From NCBI RefSeq assembly GCF_020889785.1, contig NZ_JACMYK010000011.1, positions 1-64,000 of the forward strand: a DNA stretch of 64,000 nt, given 5' to 3'. Shown piece after piece: positions 14,733 through 23,191 of this stretch. A program made the translations under genes and the position numbers. Source of the DNA: Bradyrhizobium acaciae (GTDB taxonomy: Bacteria; Pseudomonadota; Alphaproteobacteria; Rhizobiales; Xanthobacteraceae). A model generated the notes under the pieces. It saw only the letters and a program-made list of their open reading frames with translations. It made no database searches and was not told the DNA's origin. Numbering within the stretch: position 1 is the first letter of the stretch; each line of letters starts with the position of its first letter.

Positions 14733-17700
14733 TGACGGACACACGGTCTCCAGGGCAACGCAATCGCGGCTCGCTGTCGGTCGTCCGCCCCGCGGTGCTG
14801 GGTGCGGAAGGCGCGTTCGAGACCTTCATCACCATCACATCAGACGGTTTGGTCAATGCCCATAACGGCCATGTCGATCTCGGCACCGGCATCCGCACCG
14901 CGCTCGGACAGATCGTCGCCGAAGAGCTCGACGTCTCCTTTGCCCGCGTCGTCGTCATTCTCGGCGACACCGCCGTGGTGCCGAACCAGGGCGCGACGAT
15001 CGCGAGCGAGACCATCCAGATCACCGCCGTCCCCCTGCGCAAGGCCGCAGCGCAGGCGCGGCACTTCTTGCTCACACGCGCGGCTGAGCGGCTCGAATTG
15101 CCGGCTCACGAACTCACGATCGAGGACGGCCTGATCCGCGGACACGATAACCGCAGCATCACCTATGGCGAGCTGATCGCGGACGAGACCATCCGGCTCG
15201 AACTCGCCGACGATGTTCCGGTCAAGGACGTCAGCGCCTATTCCGTCGTCGGCAGGTCGGTGCCGCGCATCGACCTGCCGGCGAAGGCCACCGGCGAGCT
15301 CGTCTACGTCCACGATGTGCGCGTGCCCGGCATGCTGCACGGCCGCGTCGTCCGTCCACCCTATGCCGGCGTCGATGCCGGCCCGTTCGTCGGCACCAGC
15401 CTGATCGCGGTCGATGAAGCCTCGGTGCGGGATATCCCCGGGCTTGTTGCGGTGGTGCGGATCGGGGATTTCGTCGGCGTCGTCGCCGAGCGCGAGGAGA
15501 ACGCGATCAAGGCCGCCGCACAGCTCAAGGTGAGCTGGAAGCCGGGACCGGCGCTGACTGATCTCTCCGACATCGAGCAGGCGTTGCGCGCCAATCCCTC
15601 AACGCCGCGCCAGCTGATCGACAAGGGCGATGTCGATGCCGCACTCAAGGCGGCCGCGAAGCCGATGCACCGGACCTATCTCTGGCCGTACCAGATGCAC
15701 GGCTCGATCGGCCCGTCCTGTGCGGTCGCCGATTACGGCGAAGGCGGGATCCGGGTCTGGTCCGCCACGCAGAACCCGCACATCCTGCGCGGCGATCTGG
15801 CGCTTTTGATCCAGCGGCCGGAATCCGAGATCGACGTGATCCGGATGGAGGCCGCCGGCTGCTACGGCCGCAACTGCGCCGACGACGTCTCCGCCGATGC
15901 GCTGCTGCTGTCGCGCGCGGTCGGCCGCCCCGTGCGTGTGCAGCTCACCCGCGAGCAGGAACATGCCTGGGAGCCGAAGGGCACCGCGCAGCTGATGGAC
16001 GTCAATGGCGGGCTCAATGCCGACGGCAGCGTTGCTGCTTACGACTTTGCCACGCGCTATCCCTCGAACGGCGCGCCGACGCTGGCGCTCTTGCTCACCG
16101 GGCGGATCGCGCCTGAAGCCACCGTGTTCGAGATGGGCGACCGCACCGCGATCCCGCCCTATGACTACGAGAACATGCGCGTGATCGCCAACGACATGCC
16201 GCCGATCGTGCGCGCGTCCTGGTTTCGCGGCGTCTCGGCACTGCCCAATACTTTCGCGCATGAATCCTATATCGACGAGCTCGCCGCCGAGGCCGAGGTC
16301 GATCCGATCGAATACCGGCTGCGCTATTTGAAGGACAAGCGCGCGATCGACCTCGTCAACGCAGTCGCCGAGCGCGCCGGCTGGACGCCGCGCCCGGTGT
16401 GGAAAGAACCGGAGGCGGACGGAGATATCGTGCGCGGCCGCGGCTTTGCCTATGCGCTCTACGTGCACAGCAAATTTCCAGGCTACGGCGCGGCATGGTC
16501 AGCCTGGATCGCCGACGTCGCGGTCAACAAGGCGACCGGCCATGTCAGCGTGACCCGTGTCGTCGCCGGCCAGGATTCCGGGCTGATGATCAATCCGGAT
16601 GGTGTACGGCACCAGATCCAAGGCAACGTGATCCAGTCGACCAGCCGCGCGTTGATGGAGGAAGTCTCCTTCGAGCGCGGCGCGGTGACGGCGCGGGAAT
16701 GGGGCGCCTACCCCATCATCAAATTCCCTGAATTGCCTGAGATCGACGTGCTGATGTTGCCGCGGCAGGACCAGCCGCCGCTCGGCGTCGGCGAGTCCGC
16801 CTCGGTGCCGAGCGCGGCTGCGATTGCGAACGCGATCTACGATGCGACCGGCGTGCGGTTTCGCGAATTGCCGTTCACGCCGGAGCGAATTTTGAACGGT
16901 TTGCGACAACCGGTGACGCCCGCCCCGCTTGCGCCGCCCGCGCCGCCGACTGACCTCAATCGATGGCCAAATCCGTTTGCGAAGCGCGGCGGCATGCTCG
17001 CCGGCATTGCCGCGCTCTGCGCCGCGGCGATCGGAATCGGCGCGGCCGTGCTGCCCTGGCGGGCGATCGCGCCGATCGCGCGGCCTGATGCCTCGGTCTA
17101 TTCCACCGCGACGATCGCGCGCGGCAAGGAGCTTGCGGCGCTCGGCGCCTGCGCCGTCTGCCATACCTCGGAGCACGGTATCGCGAACGCCGGCGGGCGG
17201 CCGCTCGAGACGCCGTTCGGTACGATCTACACGACCAACATCACGCCCGATGTCGACACCGGCATCGGCGCCTGGTCCTACCCCGCGTTCGAGCGCGCGA
17301 TGCGCGAGGGCATTCATCGCGACGGGCGGCATCTCTATCCGGCGTTTCCGTACACGCATTTCGCGAGGACGTCCGATGCCGACCTGCAGGCGCTCTATGC
17401 CTATCTGATGGCGCAGCCGCCGGTGCATGCCGAGACGCCGGCGAACGCACTCGCCTTTCCGTTCAACCTGCGGCCGCTGCTCGCCGGATGGAACGCGCTG
17501 TTCCATCAGCCGCGCCCATTCCAGCCCGATCCATCGAAGTCGGCGATCTGGAATCGCGGCGCCTATCTGATCGAGGGTCTCGGCCATTGCAGCGCCTGCC
17601 ACTCGCCGCGCAATGCGCTCGGCGCCGAACGGCAAGCGGCCTATCTCGCCGGCGGCTTTGCCGAAGGCTGGGAGGCACCGGCACTGACGTCGCTGTCGAA

Positions 17701-18268
17701 GGCGCCGATCCCCTGGAGCGAGGACGAGCTCTACGCCTATCTGCGCAGCGGCGAATCGCGCCTGCACGGCGTAGCCGCGGGGCCGATGGCGCCGGTCATC
17801 CACGAGCTCGCCGCGGTGCCCGACCAGGACATCCGCGCGATGGCGGTCTACCTCGCCTCGTTCAACGAGAGCACCGACCGATCGGCCCACGATGCGCTTG
17901 CCGCAAAGCTCGAAGCCGCCACCGCCGTCACCACCGCCGCGTCGGCAGGCGCCCGGATCTATCAGGGCGCCTGCGCGGTCTGCCATGAGGTCGGCGGTCC
18001 GCCGCTGTTCGGCAGCCGGCCGTCGCTAGCACTGAACAGCAATCTGCACAGCGACGCCCCCGACAATCTGATCCAGGTGATCCTGCACGGCATCGCCAAG
18101 CCGGCCGTCACCGACCTCGGCTACATGCCGGCCTTCAAGGACAGCATGACCGACGGCCAGGTCGCCGAGCTCGCCTCCTTCCTGCGGCTGCAGTTTGCCC
18201 CGGACAAGCCGGCCTGGACCGACGTCGCTGCCACGGTCGGCCGTATACGGCAGACCATAGCGCGCTGA
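14732..18268 (+). CDS. nicB: Nicotinate dehydrogenase large subunit: molybdopterin domain fused to a trihaem cytochrome c tail
   Basis: This 1178-residue protein combines a xanthine dehydrogenase-type molybdenum domain (about residues 20-740; GHVDLGTGIRTALGQIVAEE, GVGESASVPSAAAIANAIYD) with a C-terminal cytochrome region. A hydrophobic stretch near 755-777 (MLAGIAALCAAAIGIGAAVL) may anchor it in the membrane. Three haem c sites follow: CAVCH at 807-811, CSACH at 953-957 and CAVCH at 1081-1085. The length and three haems match NicB of Pseudomonas putida, which hydroxylates nicotinate to 6-hydroxynicotinate and passes electrons to the respiratory chain. No FAD subunit gene is present, which fits cytochrome-linked electron output. 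Other N-heterocycles (for example isoquinoline-type substrates) remain possible, but hnr and ena favour nicotinate. Confidence 0.88.
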   Translation: MTDTRSPGQRNRGSLSVVRPAVLGAEGAFETFITITSDGLVNAHNGHVDLGTGIRTALGQIVAEELDVSFARVVVILGDTAVVPNQGATIASETIQITAVPLRKAAAQARHFLLTRAAERLELPAHELTIEDGLIRGHDNRSITYGELIADETIRLELADDVPVKDVSAYSVVGRSVPRIDLPAKATGELVYVHDVRVPGMLHGRVVRPPYAGVDAGPFVGTSLIAVDEASVRDIPGLVAVVRIGDFVGVVAEREENAIKAAAQLKVSWKPGPALTDLSDIEQALRANPSTPRQLIDKGDVDAALKAAAKPMHRTYLWPYQMHGSIGPSCAVADYGEGGIRVWSATQNPHILRGDLALLIQRPESEIDVIRMEAAGCYGRNCADDVSADALLLSRAVGRPVRVQLTREQEHAWEPKGTAQLMDVNGGLNADGSVAAYDFATRYPSNGAPTLALLLTGRIAPEATVFEMGDRTAIPPYDYENMRVIANDMPPIVRASWFRGVSALPNTFAHESYIDELAAEAEVDPIEYRLRYLKDKRAIDLVNAVAERAGWTPRPVWKEPEADGDIVRGRGFAYALYVHSKFPGYGAAWSAWIADVAVNKATGHVSVTRVVAGQDSGLMINPDGVRHQIQGNVIQSTSRALMEEVSFERGAVTAREWGAYPIIKFPELPEIDVLMLPRQDQPPLGVGESASVPSAAAIANAIYDATGVRFRELPFTPERILNGLRQPVTPAPLAPPAPPTDLNRWPNPFAKRGGMLAGIAALCAAAIGIGAAVLPWRAIAPIARPDASVYSTATIARGKELAALGACAVCHTSEHGIANAGGRPLETPFGTIYTTNITPDVDTGIGAWSYPAFERAMREGIHRDGRHLYPAFPYTHFARTSDADLQALYAYLMAQPPVHAETPANALAFPFNLRPLLAGWNALFHQPRPFQPDPSKSAIWNRGAYLIEGLGHCSACHSPRNALGAERQAAYLAGGFAEGWEAPALTSLSKAPIPWSEDELYAYLRSGESRLHGVAAGPMAPVIHELAAVPDQDIRAMAVYLASFNESTDRSAHDALAAKLEAATAVTTAASAGARIYQGACAVCHEVGGPPLFGSRPSLALNSNLHSDAPDNLIQVILHGIAKPAVTDLGYMPAFKDSMTDGQVAELASFLRLQFAPDKPAWTDVAATVGRIRQTIAR

Positions 18269-18329
18269 CCTGCCATGTTCCGCCCGATACCCACTGGGCG
18301 GGCGCCGCGGGGCAGGCTAAGGTTCCCGC

Positions 18330-19634
18330 ATGACCGTGACAGATATCGCGACCCGGACCTACAACCACGGCTGGCGGCTCGACCCGATCGTGCGCAGCCT
18401 GCTGGACACCGATTTCTACAAGTTGTTGATGCAGCAGATGATCCGGGAAAGCTATCCGGACACGCGCACGACCTTTTCGGTGATCAACCGTTCGACCCAT
18501 ATCCGGCTCGCCGAGGTCATCGACGAGGGCGAGCTGCGCGCCCAGCTCGACCACGCCCGCACCATCCGCTTCAGCAAGAAGGAACTGATCTGGCTCGCCG
18601 GTAACACGTTCTACGGCAAGACCCAGATGTTCTCGCCGGATTTCATCAACTGGCTCTCGACCTTCCGCCTGCCCGAATACGAGCTGCACAAGGTCGACGG
18701 CCAGTACGAGCTGCATTTCCACGGGCCGTGGACCCACACCACGATGTGGGAGATCCCGGCGCTCGCGATCCTCAACGAATTGCGCTCACGCGCGGCGACC
18801 AAGGCCTACGGCCGCTTCGCGCTCGACGTGCTCTACGCCCGCGCCAAGGCCAAGCTGTGGGCCAAGGTCGAGCGGCTACGCAAGCTCGACGGCTTGCGGC
18901 TATCCGATTTCGGCACACGGCGCCGGCATGGCTTCCTCTGGCAACGCTGGTGCGTCGAGGCGGTGAAGGAAGGTCTCGGTCCGTCCTTCACCGGAACGTC
19001 GAACGTGCTGCTGGCGATGGACAACGACCTCGAGGCGATCGGCACCAACGCGCACGAACTGCCGATGGTGGCCGCCGCACTCGCCAACGACGACCAGGAG
19101 CTGCGCTGGGCGCCCTATCGCATCCTCGACCAATGGCGCCACGCCTATGGCGGCAACCTGCTGATCGCGCTGCCCGATGCGTTCGGCACCAAGCCGTTCC
19201 TGCGCGACGCGCCCGACTGGGTCGCCGACTGGACCGGGTTTCGTCCCGACAGCGCGCCGCCGATCACGGCCGGCGAAGACATCATCAAGTGGTGGAAGCA
19301 GAAGGGCCGCGATCCCAAGGAGAAGCTTCTGGTGTTCTCCGACGCGATGGATGTCGGCTCGATCGAGGAGACGTTCCACCACTTCAAGGGCCGCGTGCGC
19401 GTCAGCTTCGGCTGGGGCACCAACCTCACCAACGACTTCGTCGGCTGCGCACCTGACGGCACCGCCGCGCTCGATCCGATCTCGATCGTCTGCAAGGTGA
19501 CGTCGGTCGACGGACGACCGGCCGTGAAGCTCTCCGACAATCCGGAGAAGGCGACCGGCATCCCCACGGAGGTTGAACGCTATTTGCGCGTGTTCGGCAA
19601 TGTCGGCCGCGTTCGCACCGCAGTTCACGTCTAA
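18330..19634 (+). CDS. pncB: Nicotinate phosphoribosyltransferase
   Basis: PncB (434 aa) makes nicotinate mononucleotide from nicotinate and PRPP in the NAD salvage pathway. Family segments are clear: [15 protein letters not shown] near residue 30, [21 protein letters not shown] near 130-150 (shown without its last residues in the gene), [17 protein letters not shown] near 190, GTSNVLLA and the phosphate-binding region [11 protein letters not shown] then [11 protein letters not shown]. The length is normal. It follows nicB by 61 bp on the same strand, so NAD salvage and nicotinate breakdown compete for the same substrate from adjacent genes. AAGG precedes the ATG at normal spacing. Confidence 0.95.
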   Translation: MTVTDIATRTYNHGWRLDPIVRSLLDTDFYKLLMQQMIRESYPDTRTTFSVINRSTHIRLAEVIDEGELRAQLDHARTIRFSKKELIWLAGNTFYGKTQMFSPDFINWLSTFRLPEYELHKVDGQYELHFHGPWTHTTMWEIPALAILNELRSRAATKAYGRFALDVLYARAKAKLWAKVERLRKLDGLRLSDFGTRRRHGFLWQRWCVEAVKEGLGPSFTGTSNVLLAMDNDLEAIGTNAHELPMVAAALANDDQELRWAPYRILDQWRHAYGGNLLIALPDAFGTKPFLRDAPDWVADWTGFRPDSAPPITAGEDIIKWWKQKGRDPKEKLLVFSDAMDVGSIEETFHHFKGRVRVSFGWGTNLTNDFVGCAPDGTAALDPISIVCKVTSVDGRPAVKLSDNPEKATGIPTEVERYLRVFGNVGRVRTAVHV

Positions 19635-19679
19635 ATCTTCGGACTCAACCTTTTCATCGACTGACCCGACGAGCCTCGC

Positions 19680-20975
19680 ATGCCCGCACCCAAGCCGCCT
19701 GCCTTCGAAACCCTGAGCCTGCACGCCGGCCAGCGCCCCGATCCCGCAACCGGCGCGCGCGCCGTGCCGATCTATCAGACCACGTCCTACGTGTTCCAGG
19801 ACGCCGACCACGCCGCCGCGCTGTTCAACCTGGAGCGCGCCGGTCACATCTATACGCGCATCTCCAACCCGACCACCGCAGTGCTGGAGGAGCGCATTGC
19901 CGCGCTCGAATGCGGCGTCGGCGCGATCTGCACTGCGAGCGGCATGGCCGCGATGCATCTGGCGATCGCAACGCTGCTCAATGCCGGCGACCATATCGTC
20001 GCCTCCGCCTCGCTCTACGGCGGCACCATCAATCTCTTGGCGCACACGCTGCCGCGGTTCGGCATCACCACGACCTTCGTCAAGCCGCGCGCGCTCGATG
20101 AATTCCGTGCCGCGATCAAGCCGAACACACGCCTCGTGATCGGCGAGACCATCGGCAATCCCGGCCTCGAGGTGCTGGACATCCCCGCGGTCGCGCAGAT
20201 CGCGCATGATGCGAAGATTCCGCTGCTGATCGACAACACCTTCGCAACGCCCTATCTCAGCCAGCCGATCGAGCTCGGCGCCGACATCACGATGAACTCG
20301 GCGACGAAGTGGATGGGCGGCCATGGCATCGCGATCGGCGGCGTCATCGTCGACGGCGGCCGGTTCGACTGGCGCGGCTCCGGCAAATTCCCGCAGCTCA
20401 CCGAACCCTATGCCGGCTATCACGGCATCGTCTTCGACGAGCAGTTCGGCAAGGCCGCCTTCATCATGCGCGCCCGCACCGAAGGCCTGCGCGATTTCGG
20501 CGCCTGCCTGTCGCCGACCAACGCGTTCCAATTGTTGCAAGGCATCGAGACGCTCGGCGTCCGCATGGACCGCCACGTCAGCAACACCCGTGTGGTGCTG
20601 GAGGCCCTCGCCGCGAACAAGGCGGTCGACTGGGTGCTGCATCCGTCGCTGGAGACGCATCCGGACTATGCGCTGGCGAAGAAGCTGCTGCCGCGCGGCG
20701 CCGGCTCGATCATCAGCTTCGGCATCAAGGGCGGCCGCCCCGCCGGCAAGAAGTTCATCGAGTCCCTGAAGCTGATCAGCCATCTCGCCAATGTCGGCGA
20801 CGCCAAGACATTGGTGATCCACCCTGCCAGCACCACGCATCAGCAGATGGATGCCGAGCAGCTCAAGGCTGCCGGGATCGGCGAGGAGCTGGTGCGGCTG
20901 TCGGTCGGCATCGAAACCGCTGACGATATCATCGACGATCTCGGCCAGGCGCTGCGCGCCTCGCAAAGGACTTGA
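19680..20975 (+). CDS. metY: O-acetylhomoserine sulfhydrylase / aminocarboxypropyltransferase
   Basis: This 431-residue PLP enzyme of the Cys/Met metabolism family starts with FETLSLHAGQRPDPATGARA and continues with VPIYQTTSYVF. The PLP lysine is Lys210 in NSATKWMGGHG. The TNAFQLLQGIETLGVRMDRH segment and the ending RLSVGIETADDIIDDL are typical of MetY rather than cystathionine synthases. It would form homocysteine from O-acetylhomoserine and sulfide in the cytoplasm. It is followed by an alpha/beta hydrolase whose start lies 5 bp past the stop, so the two are probably co-transcribed. Confidence 0.93.
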   Translation: MPAPKPPAFETLSLHAGQRPDPATGARAVPIYQTTSYVFQDADHAAALFNLERAGHIYTRISNPTTAVLEERIAALECGVGAICTASGMAAMHLAIATLLNAGDHIVASASLYGGTINLLAHTLPRFGITTTFVKPRALDEFRAAIKPNTRLVIGETIGNPGLEVLDIPAVAQIAHDAKIPLLIDNTFATPYLSQPIELGADITMNSATKWMGGHGIAIGGVIVDGGRFDWRGSGKFPQLTEPYAGYHGIVFDEQFGKAAFIMRARTEGLRDFGACLSPTNAFQLLQGIETLGVRMDRHVSNTRVVLEALAANKAVDWVLHPSLETHPDYALAKKLLPRGAGSIISFGIKGGRPAGKKFIESLKLISHLANVGDAKTLVIHPASTTHQQMDAEQLKAAGIGEELVRLSVGIETADDIIDDLGQALRASQRT

Positions 20976-20980
20976 GCGCC

Positions 20981-21760
20981 ATGCAGCTTTCCGTCAACGG
21001 ATCAGACACCTTCATCGCCACCGGCGGCAAGCCGTTCGACCCATCGCTGCCCGCCGTGGTGATGATCCACGGCGCCGGCTTCGATTCCTCGACCTGGGCG
21101 CTGCACAGCCGCTGGTTCGCCCATCACGGCTATTCCGTGCTGGCACCTGATCTGCCCGGGCACGGCCGCTCCGCAGGCAAGCCGCTCGCAACGATTGCCG
21201 AGATGGCCGACTGGATCGCGGCGCTGATTGCCGCGGCCGGCGCAGCGAAGGCCCGGCTGATCGGCCATTCGATGGGCTCGCTGATCGCGATCGAGACTTC
21301 GGCGCGACATCCCGACAAGGTGTCCGGCCTCGCCCTGATCGGCACCGCCGCGACCATGACGGTCGGTCCCGATCTCCTGAAGGCTGCCGAGGCCAATGAC
21401 GTGGCCGCGATCGACATGGTCTCGATCTGGGGCCTCGGCTTCAAGGCCGAGCTCGGCGGCAGCCTCGCGCCGGGCCTGTGGATGCACCAGGGCGCGCAGC
21501 GTGTGCTGCAGGAGGCAAAGCCCGGTGTGCTGTACAACGACCTCAACGCCTGCAACGCCTATCAGAACGGGTTGACCGCCGCCGCCGCGGTCAAGGTGCC
21601 CGCAACCTTCGTCCTCGGCGAGCGCGACATGATGACGCCCGCCAAGGCAGGCAAGGCACTCGCCGCCGCGACGCCAAATGCCCGCATTGTGGTGCTGCCC
21701 GGCGCCGGCCACATGATGATGGTCGAGCAGCCTGACGAGCTGCTGGCGGCGCTGCAGTAG
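20981..21760 (+). CDS. Alpha/beta hydrolase
   Basis: This 259-residue protein has the alpha/beta hydrolase fold: VVMIHGAGFDSSTWA near residue 26, APDLPGHGRS, the nucleophile elbow GHSMGS with Ser97, a late acidic residue in LGERDMMTPAKAG and the final His in GAGHMMMVEQP. The last part follows the pattern of small-ester or lactone hydrolases, but the substrate cannot be read. I start at the ATG of MQLSVNGSD, because AAAGGA lies 10 bases upstream; the TTG three codons earlier is too close to that site. It sits directly behind metY, perhaps acting on an acyl by-product. Confidence 0.88.
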   Translation: MQLSVNGSDTFIATGGKPFDPSLPAVVMIHGAGFDSSTWALHSRWFAHHGYSVLAPDLPGHGRSAGKPLATIAEMADWIAALIAAAGAAKARLIGHSMGSLIAIETSARHPDKVSGLALIGTAATMTVGPDLLKAAEANDVAAIDMVSIWGLGFKAELGGSLAPGLWMHQGAQRVLQEAKPGVLYNDLNACNAYQNGLTAAAAVKVPATFVLGERDMMTPAKAGKALAAATPNARIVVLPGAGHMMMVEQPDELLAALQ

Positions 21761-21784
21761 GGCCGCCGCCGGCTCCGCTTCCCG

Positions 21785-21873
21785 CCATCCCAAAATATCG
21801 AAAACAACCCCATGCAAAGGAGCAGACCGGCCGCCGTCACTCGGACAAGCAACTTGACACGTCGGGCAACTCA
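21785..21873. repeat. Dispersed repeat remnant with CTTGACACGTCGGGCAA
   Basis: The stretch reads CCATCCCAAAATATCGAAAA, CAACCCCATGCAAAGG and, further on, AACTTGACACGTCGGGCAAC. I recognise this as a sequence often seen between genes in Bradyrhizobium-type genomes. No second copy occurs in this window, so the call rests on recall. Confidence 0.5.
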
Positions 21874-22001
21874 GCGATATCTTCTATTATTCCGAATTTT
21901 TGCGACAAGTCCGAGAGCGGCCTGACGCGGAGATTCACGCCAGCCAAGGGCGAATGAGCTTGCTTTGAGTCCTTTGCACTCTCAGGCGAGGAGGCCGATG
22001 C

Positions 22002-22280
22002 ATGATGAAGATGGTGACTGTCGCATGCGCTCTCGGAGCGGCCCTGGTGTTGTGTACCCTCGGGACGTCCGGTGCTGAAGCCCGGGCGCGCAAGGCACAG
22101 ATCGTTCATGAACGAACGAGGGTCGTGATCCCGACGCCCGTGATAACGCCGACTCCGTGGGATTATTACATCGTTCCACGATATCGCTATCGCCCTGAAG
22201 ACGATCGGGTCGATCCATATGGGCCGCCCCTGGTGTCGTCTTGGGACCTCTATGAGGGGTGGCGGTGGCCATACTGGTAG
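22002..22280 (+). CDS. Small secreted protein of unknown function
   Basis: This 92-residue protein has a clear signal peptide (MKMVTVACALGAALVLCTLG, cleavage likely near GAEA at 24-27). The mature part is about 65 residues, basic at first (RARKAQIVHERTR) and then rich in Pro, Tyr and Trp (VIPTPVITPTPWDYYIVPRY, WDLYEGWRWPYW). It has no cysteines after the signal. GAGGAGG lies upstream of the ATG at workable spacing. No family is recognised; it resembles many short exported proteins of rhizobia. It stands alone between repeat elements. Confidence 0.65.
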   Translation: MMKMVTVACALGAALVLCTLGTSGAEARARKAQIVHERTRVVIPTPVITPTPWDYYIVPRYRYRPEDDRVDPYGPPLVSSWDLYEGWRWPYW

Positions 22281-22374
22281 TGAAAAGCGATCACGCCAAT
22301 CAGATCGCATTCCGGGAAAAGTGGTGATTGTTCCCTGACGGACGCGGCGGTAGCGGCTTCAGGCCAACAGCGAG

Positions 22375-22461
22375 CGTAGCCCGGATGAGCGAAGCGACAT
22401 CCGGGGGCCGGCAGTAGATCGCGACATCAATCCCGCATGTCGCTTCGCTCATGCGGGCTAC
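22375..22461. repeat. Inverted repeat, GTAGCCCGGATGAGCGAAGC type
   Basis: The element opens GTAGCCCGGATGAGCGAAGC, followed by GACATCCGGG, and closes with the near inverse ATGTCGCTTCGCTCATGC and GGGCTAC. It fills most of the gap between two small genes. Only one copy lies in the window, but its two arms are clearly inverse. Confidence 0.75.
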
Positions 22462-22492
22462 TTGCTGACCTGCCGGAGTTGCCCAACCACCA

Positions 22493-22876
22493 TCATCTCA
22501 GATTCGCGGTGAGCCAAGCGCGACCGAGGAGGAGCGTGAAGATCGCATGGAGCGCGACCGCCGGCCACAGGAGGAGGCCCGTGAGCCGGCCCCCAAACCC
22601 CACGTAGAGCAGAAAAATGGCCGCTGACAGATTGTAGATTAGTAGCGCGCTTATAGATGATGCCGCCGCGGCAGGCCCGGGCCAGCTGGCGAGCACCAGC
22701 CCGAGCAGAGCGATGGCCGTGAGCCGGCCGAGCGCGTCACCGGCTTCGGAGAACTCGGTCCCGAATACCAACCTCGCGAACAGCTGCGGCCGAATGAACA
22801 GGATGAGACCCGTTACCGCGACCTCGCCAACTGCGGCGAGAACGGTCCATTGCTCGGCAACGCCGCGTTTCAACAT
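22493..22876 (-). CDS. Small integral membrane protein of unknown function
   Basis: This 127-residue protein shows about four hydrophobic segments: AAVGEVAVTGLILFI near 15-30, LTAIALLGLVLASWPGP near 52-68, ISALLIYNLSAAIFLLYVGF near 74-93 and LLLWPAVALHAIFTLLLG near 100-118. Its ending (ARAWLTANLR-like) is cytoplasmic by the positive-inside rule. No family is recognised. It stands alone on the minus strand before the sulfatase region and has no partner gene. Confidence 0.6.
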   Translation of the reverse strand: MLKRGVAEQWTVLAAVGEVAVTGLILFIRPQLFARLVFGTEFSEAGDALGRLTAIALLGLVLASWPGPAAAASSISALLIYNLSAAIFLLYVGFGGRLTGLLLWPAVALHAIFTLLLGRAWLTANLR

Positions 22877-22951
22877 GTGTCCACAACCAAGGCTGGCGCC
22901 CCCGAGGCCGATTGAACAGCGATCGACTGCAACGATCCGGCGGCCGCGAAC

Positions 22952-23146
22952 TCACCCTACCCGCTTGACCGGCGGAATCTTGTAGCTGCCATCGAGCAGC
23001 GGTTTGCTCGGCTGATACACGCGCCCGCCGGTGCCCGTCGTTCGGCTACCGATCGAGCCTGCCGTGCCTAGCCCCAGTGCGCCCAGACCGAGATCACGGC
23101 GCCGCAACCGAATTGAATTCATCCACTGACCCGCTGCGATGTTCAT
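22952..23146 (-). CDS. Short hypothetical protein downstream of the sulfatase
   Basis: This 64-residue frame begins 45 bp after the sulfatase stop on the same strand, and AGAGGA stands seven bases before its ATG. Its start, NSIRLRRRDLGLGALGLG, resembles a twin-arginine or membrane-insertion signal, followed by a Gly/Thr/Arg-rich stretch and the ending SYKIPPVKRVG. It may be a small exported partner of the sulfatase, or a chance frame with a good ribosome site. No family is recognised. Confidence 0.42.
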   Translation of the reverse strand: MNIAAGQWMNSIRLRRRDLGLGALGLGTAGSIGSRTTGTGGRVYQPSKPLLDGSYKIPPVKRVG

Positions 23147-23191
23147 GGACTTTTCCTCTGCCTTGCGGTGAACAGCCAGTCCGATGCACTG

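Noticed and set aside
16499..17986. 495-codon minus-strand frame
   Set aside because: It is antisense to the cytochrome part of nicB, which has three haem motifs in frame.
18240..18251. GCCGTATACGGC palindrome as a fourth operator before pncB
   Set aside because: It shares only GTATAC with the operators, lacks their TTT/AAA or TTC/GAA arms, and lies inside the nicB coding end.
18900..20966. 688-codon minus-strand frame
   Set aside because: It is antisense to pncB and metY, both of which show full family motifs; no motif is found in it.
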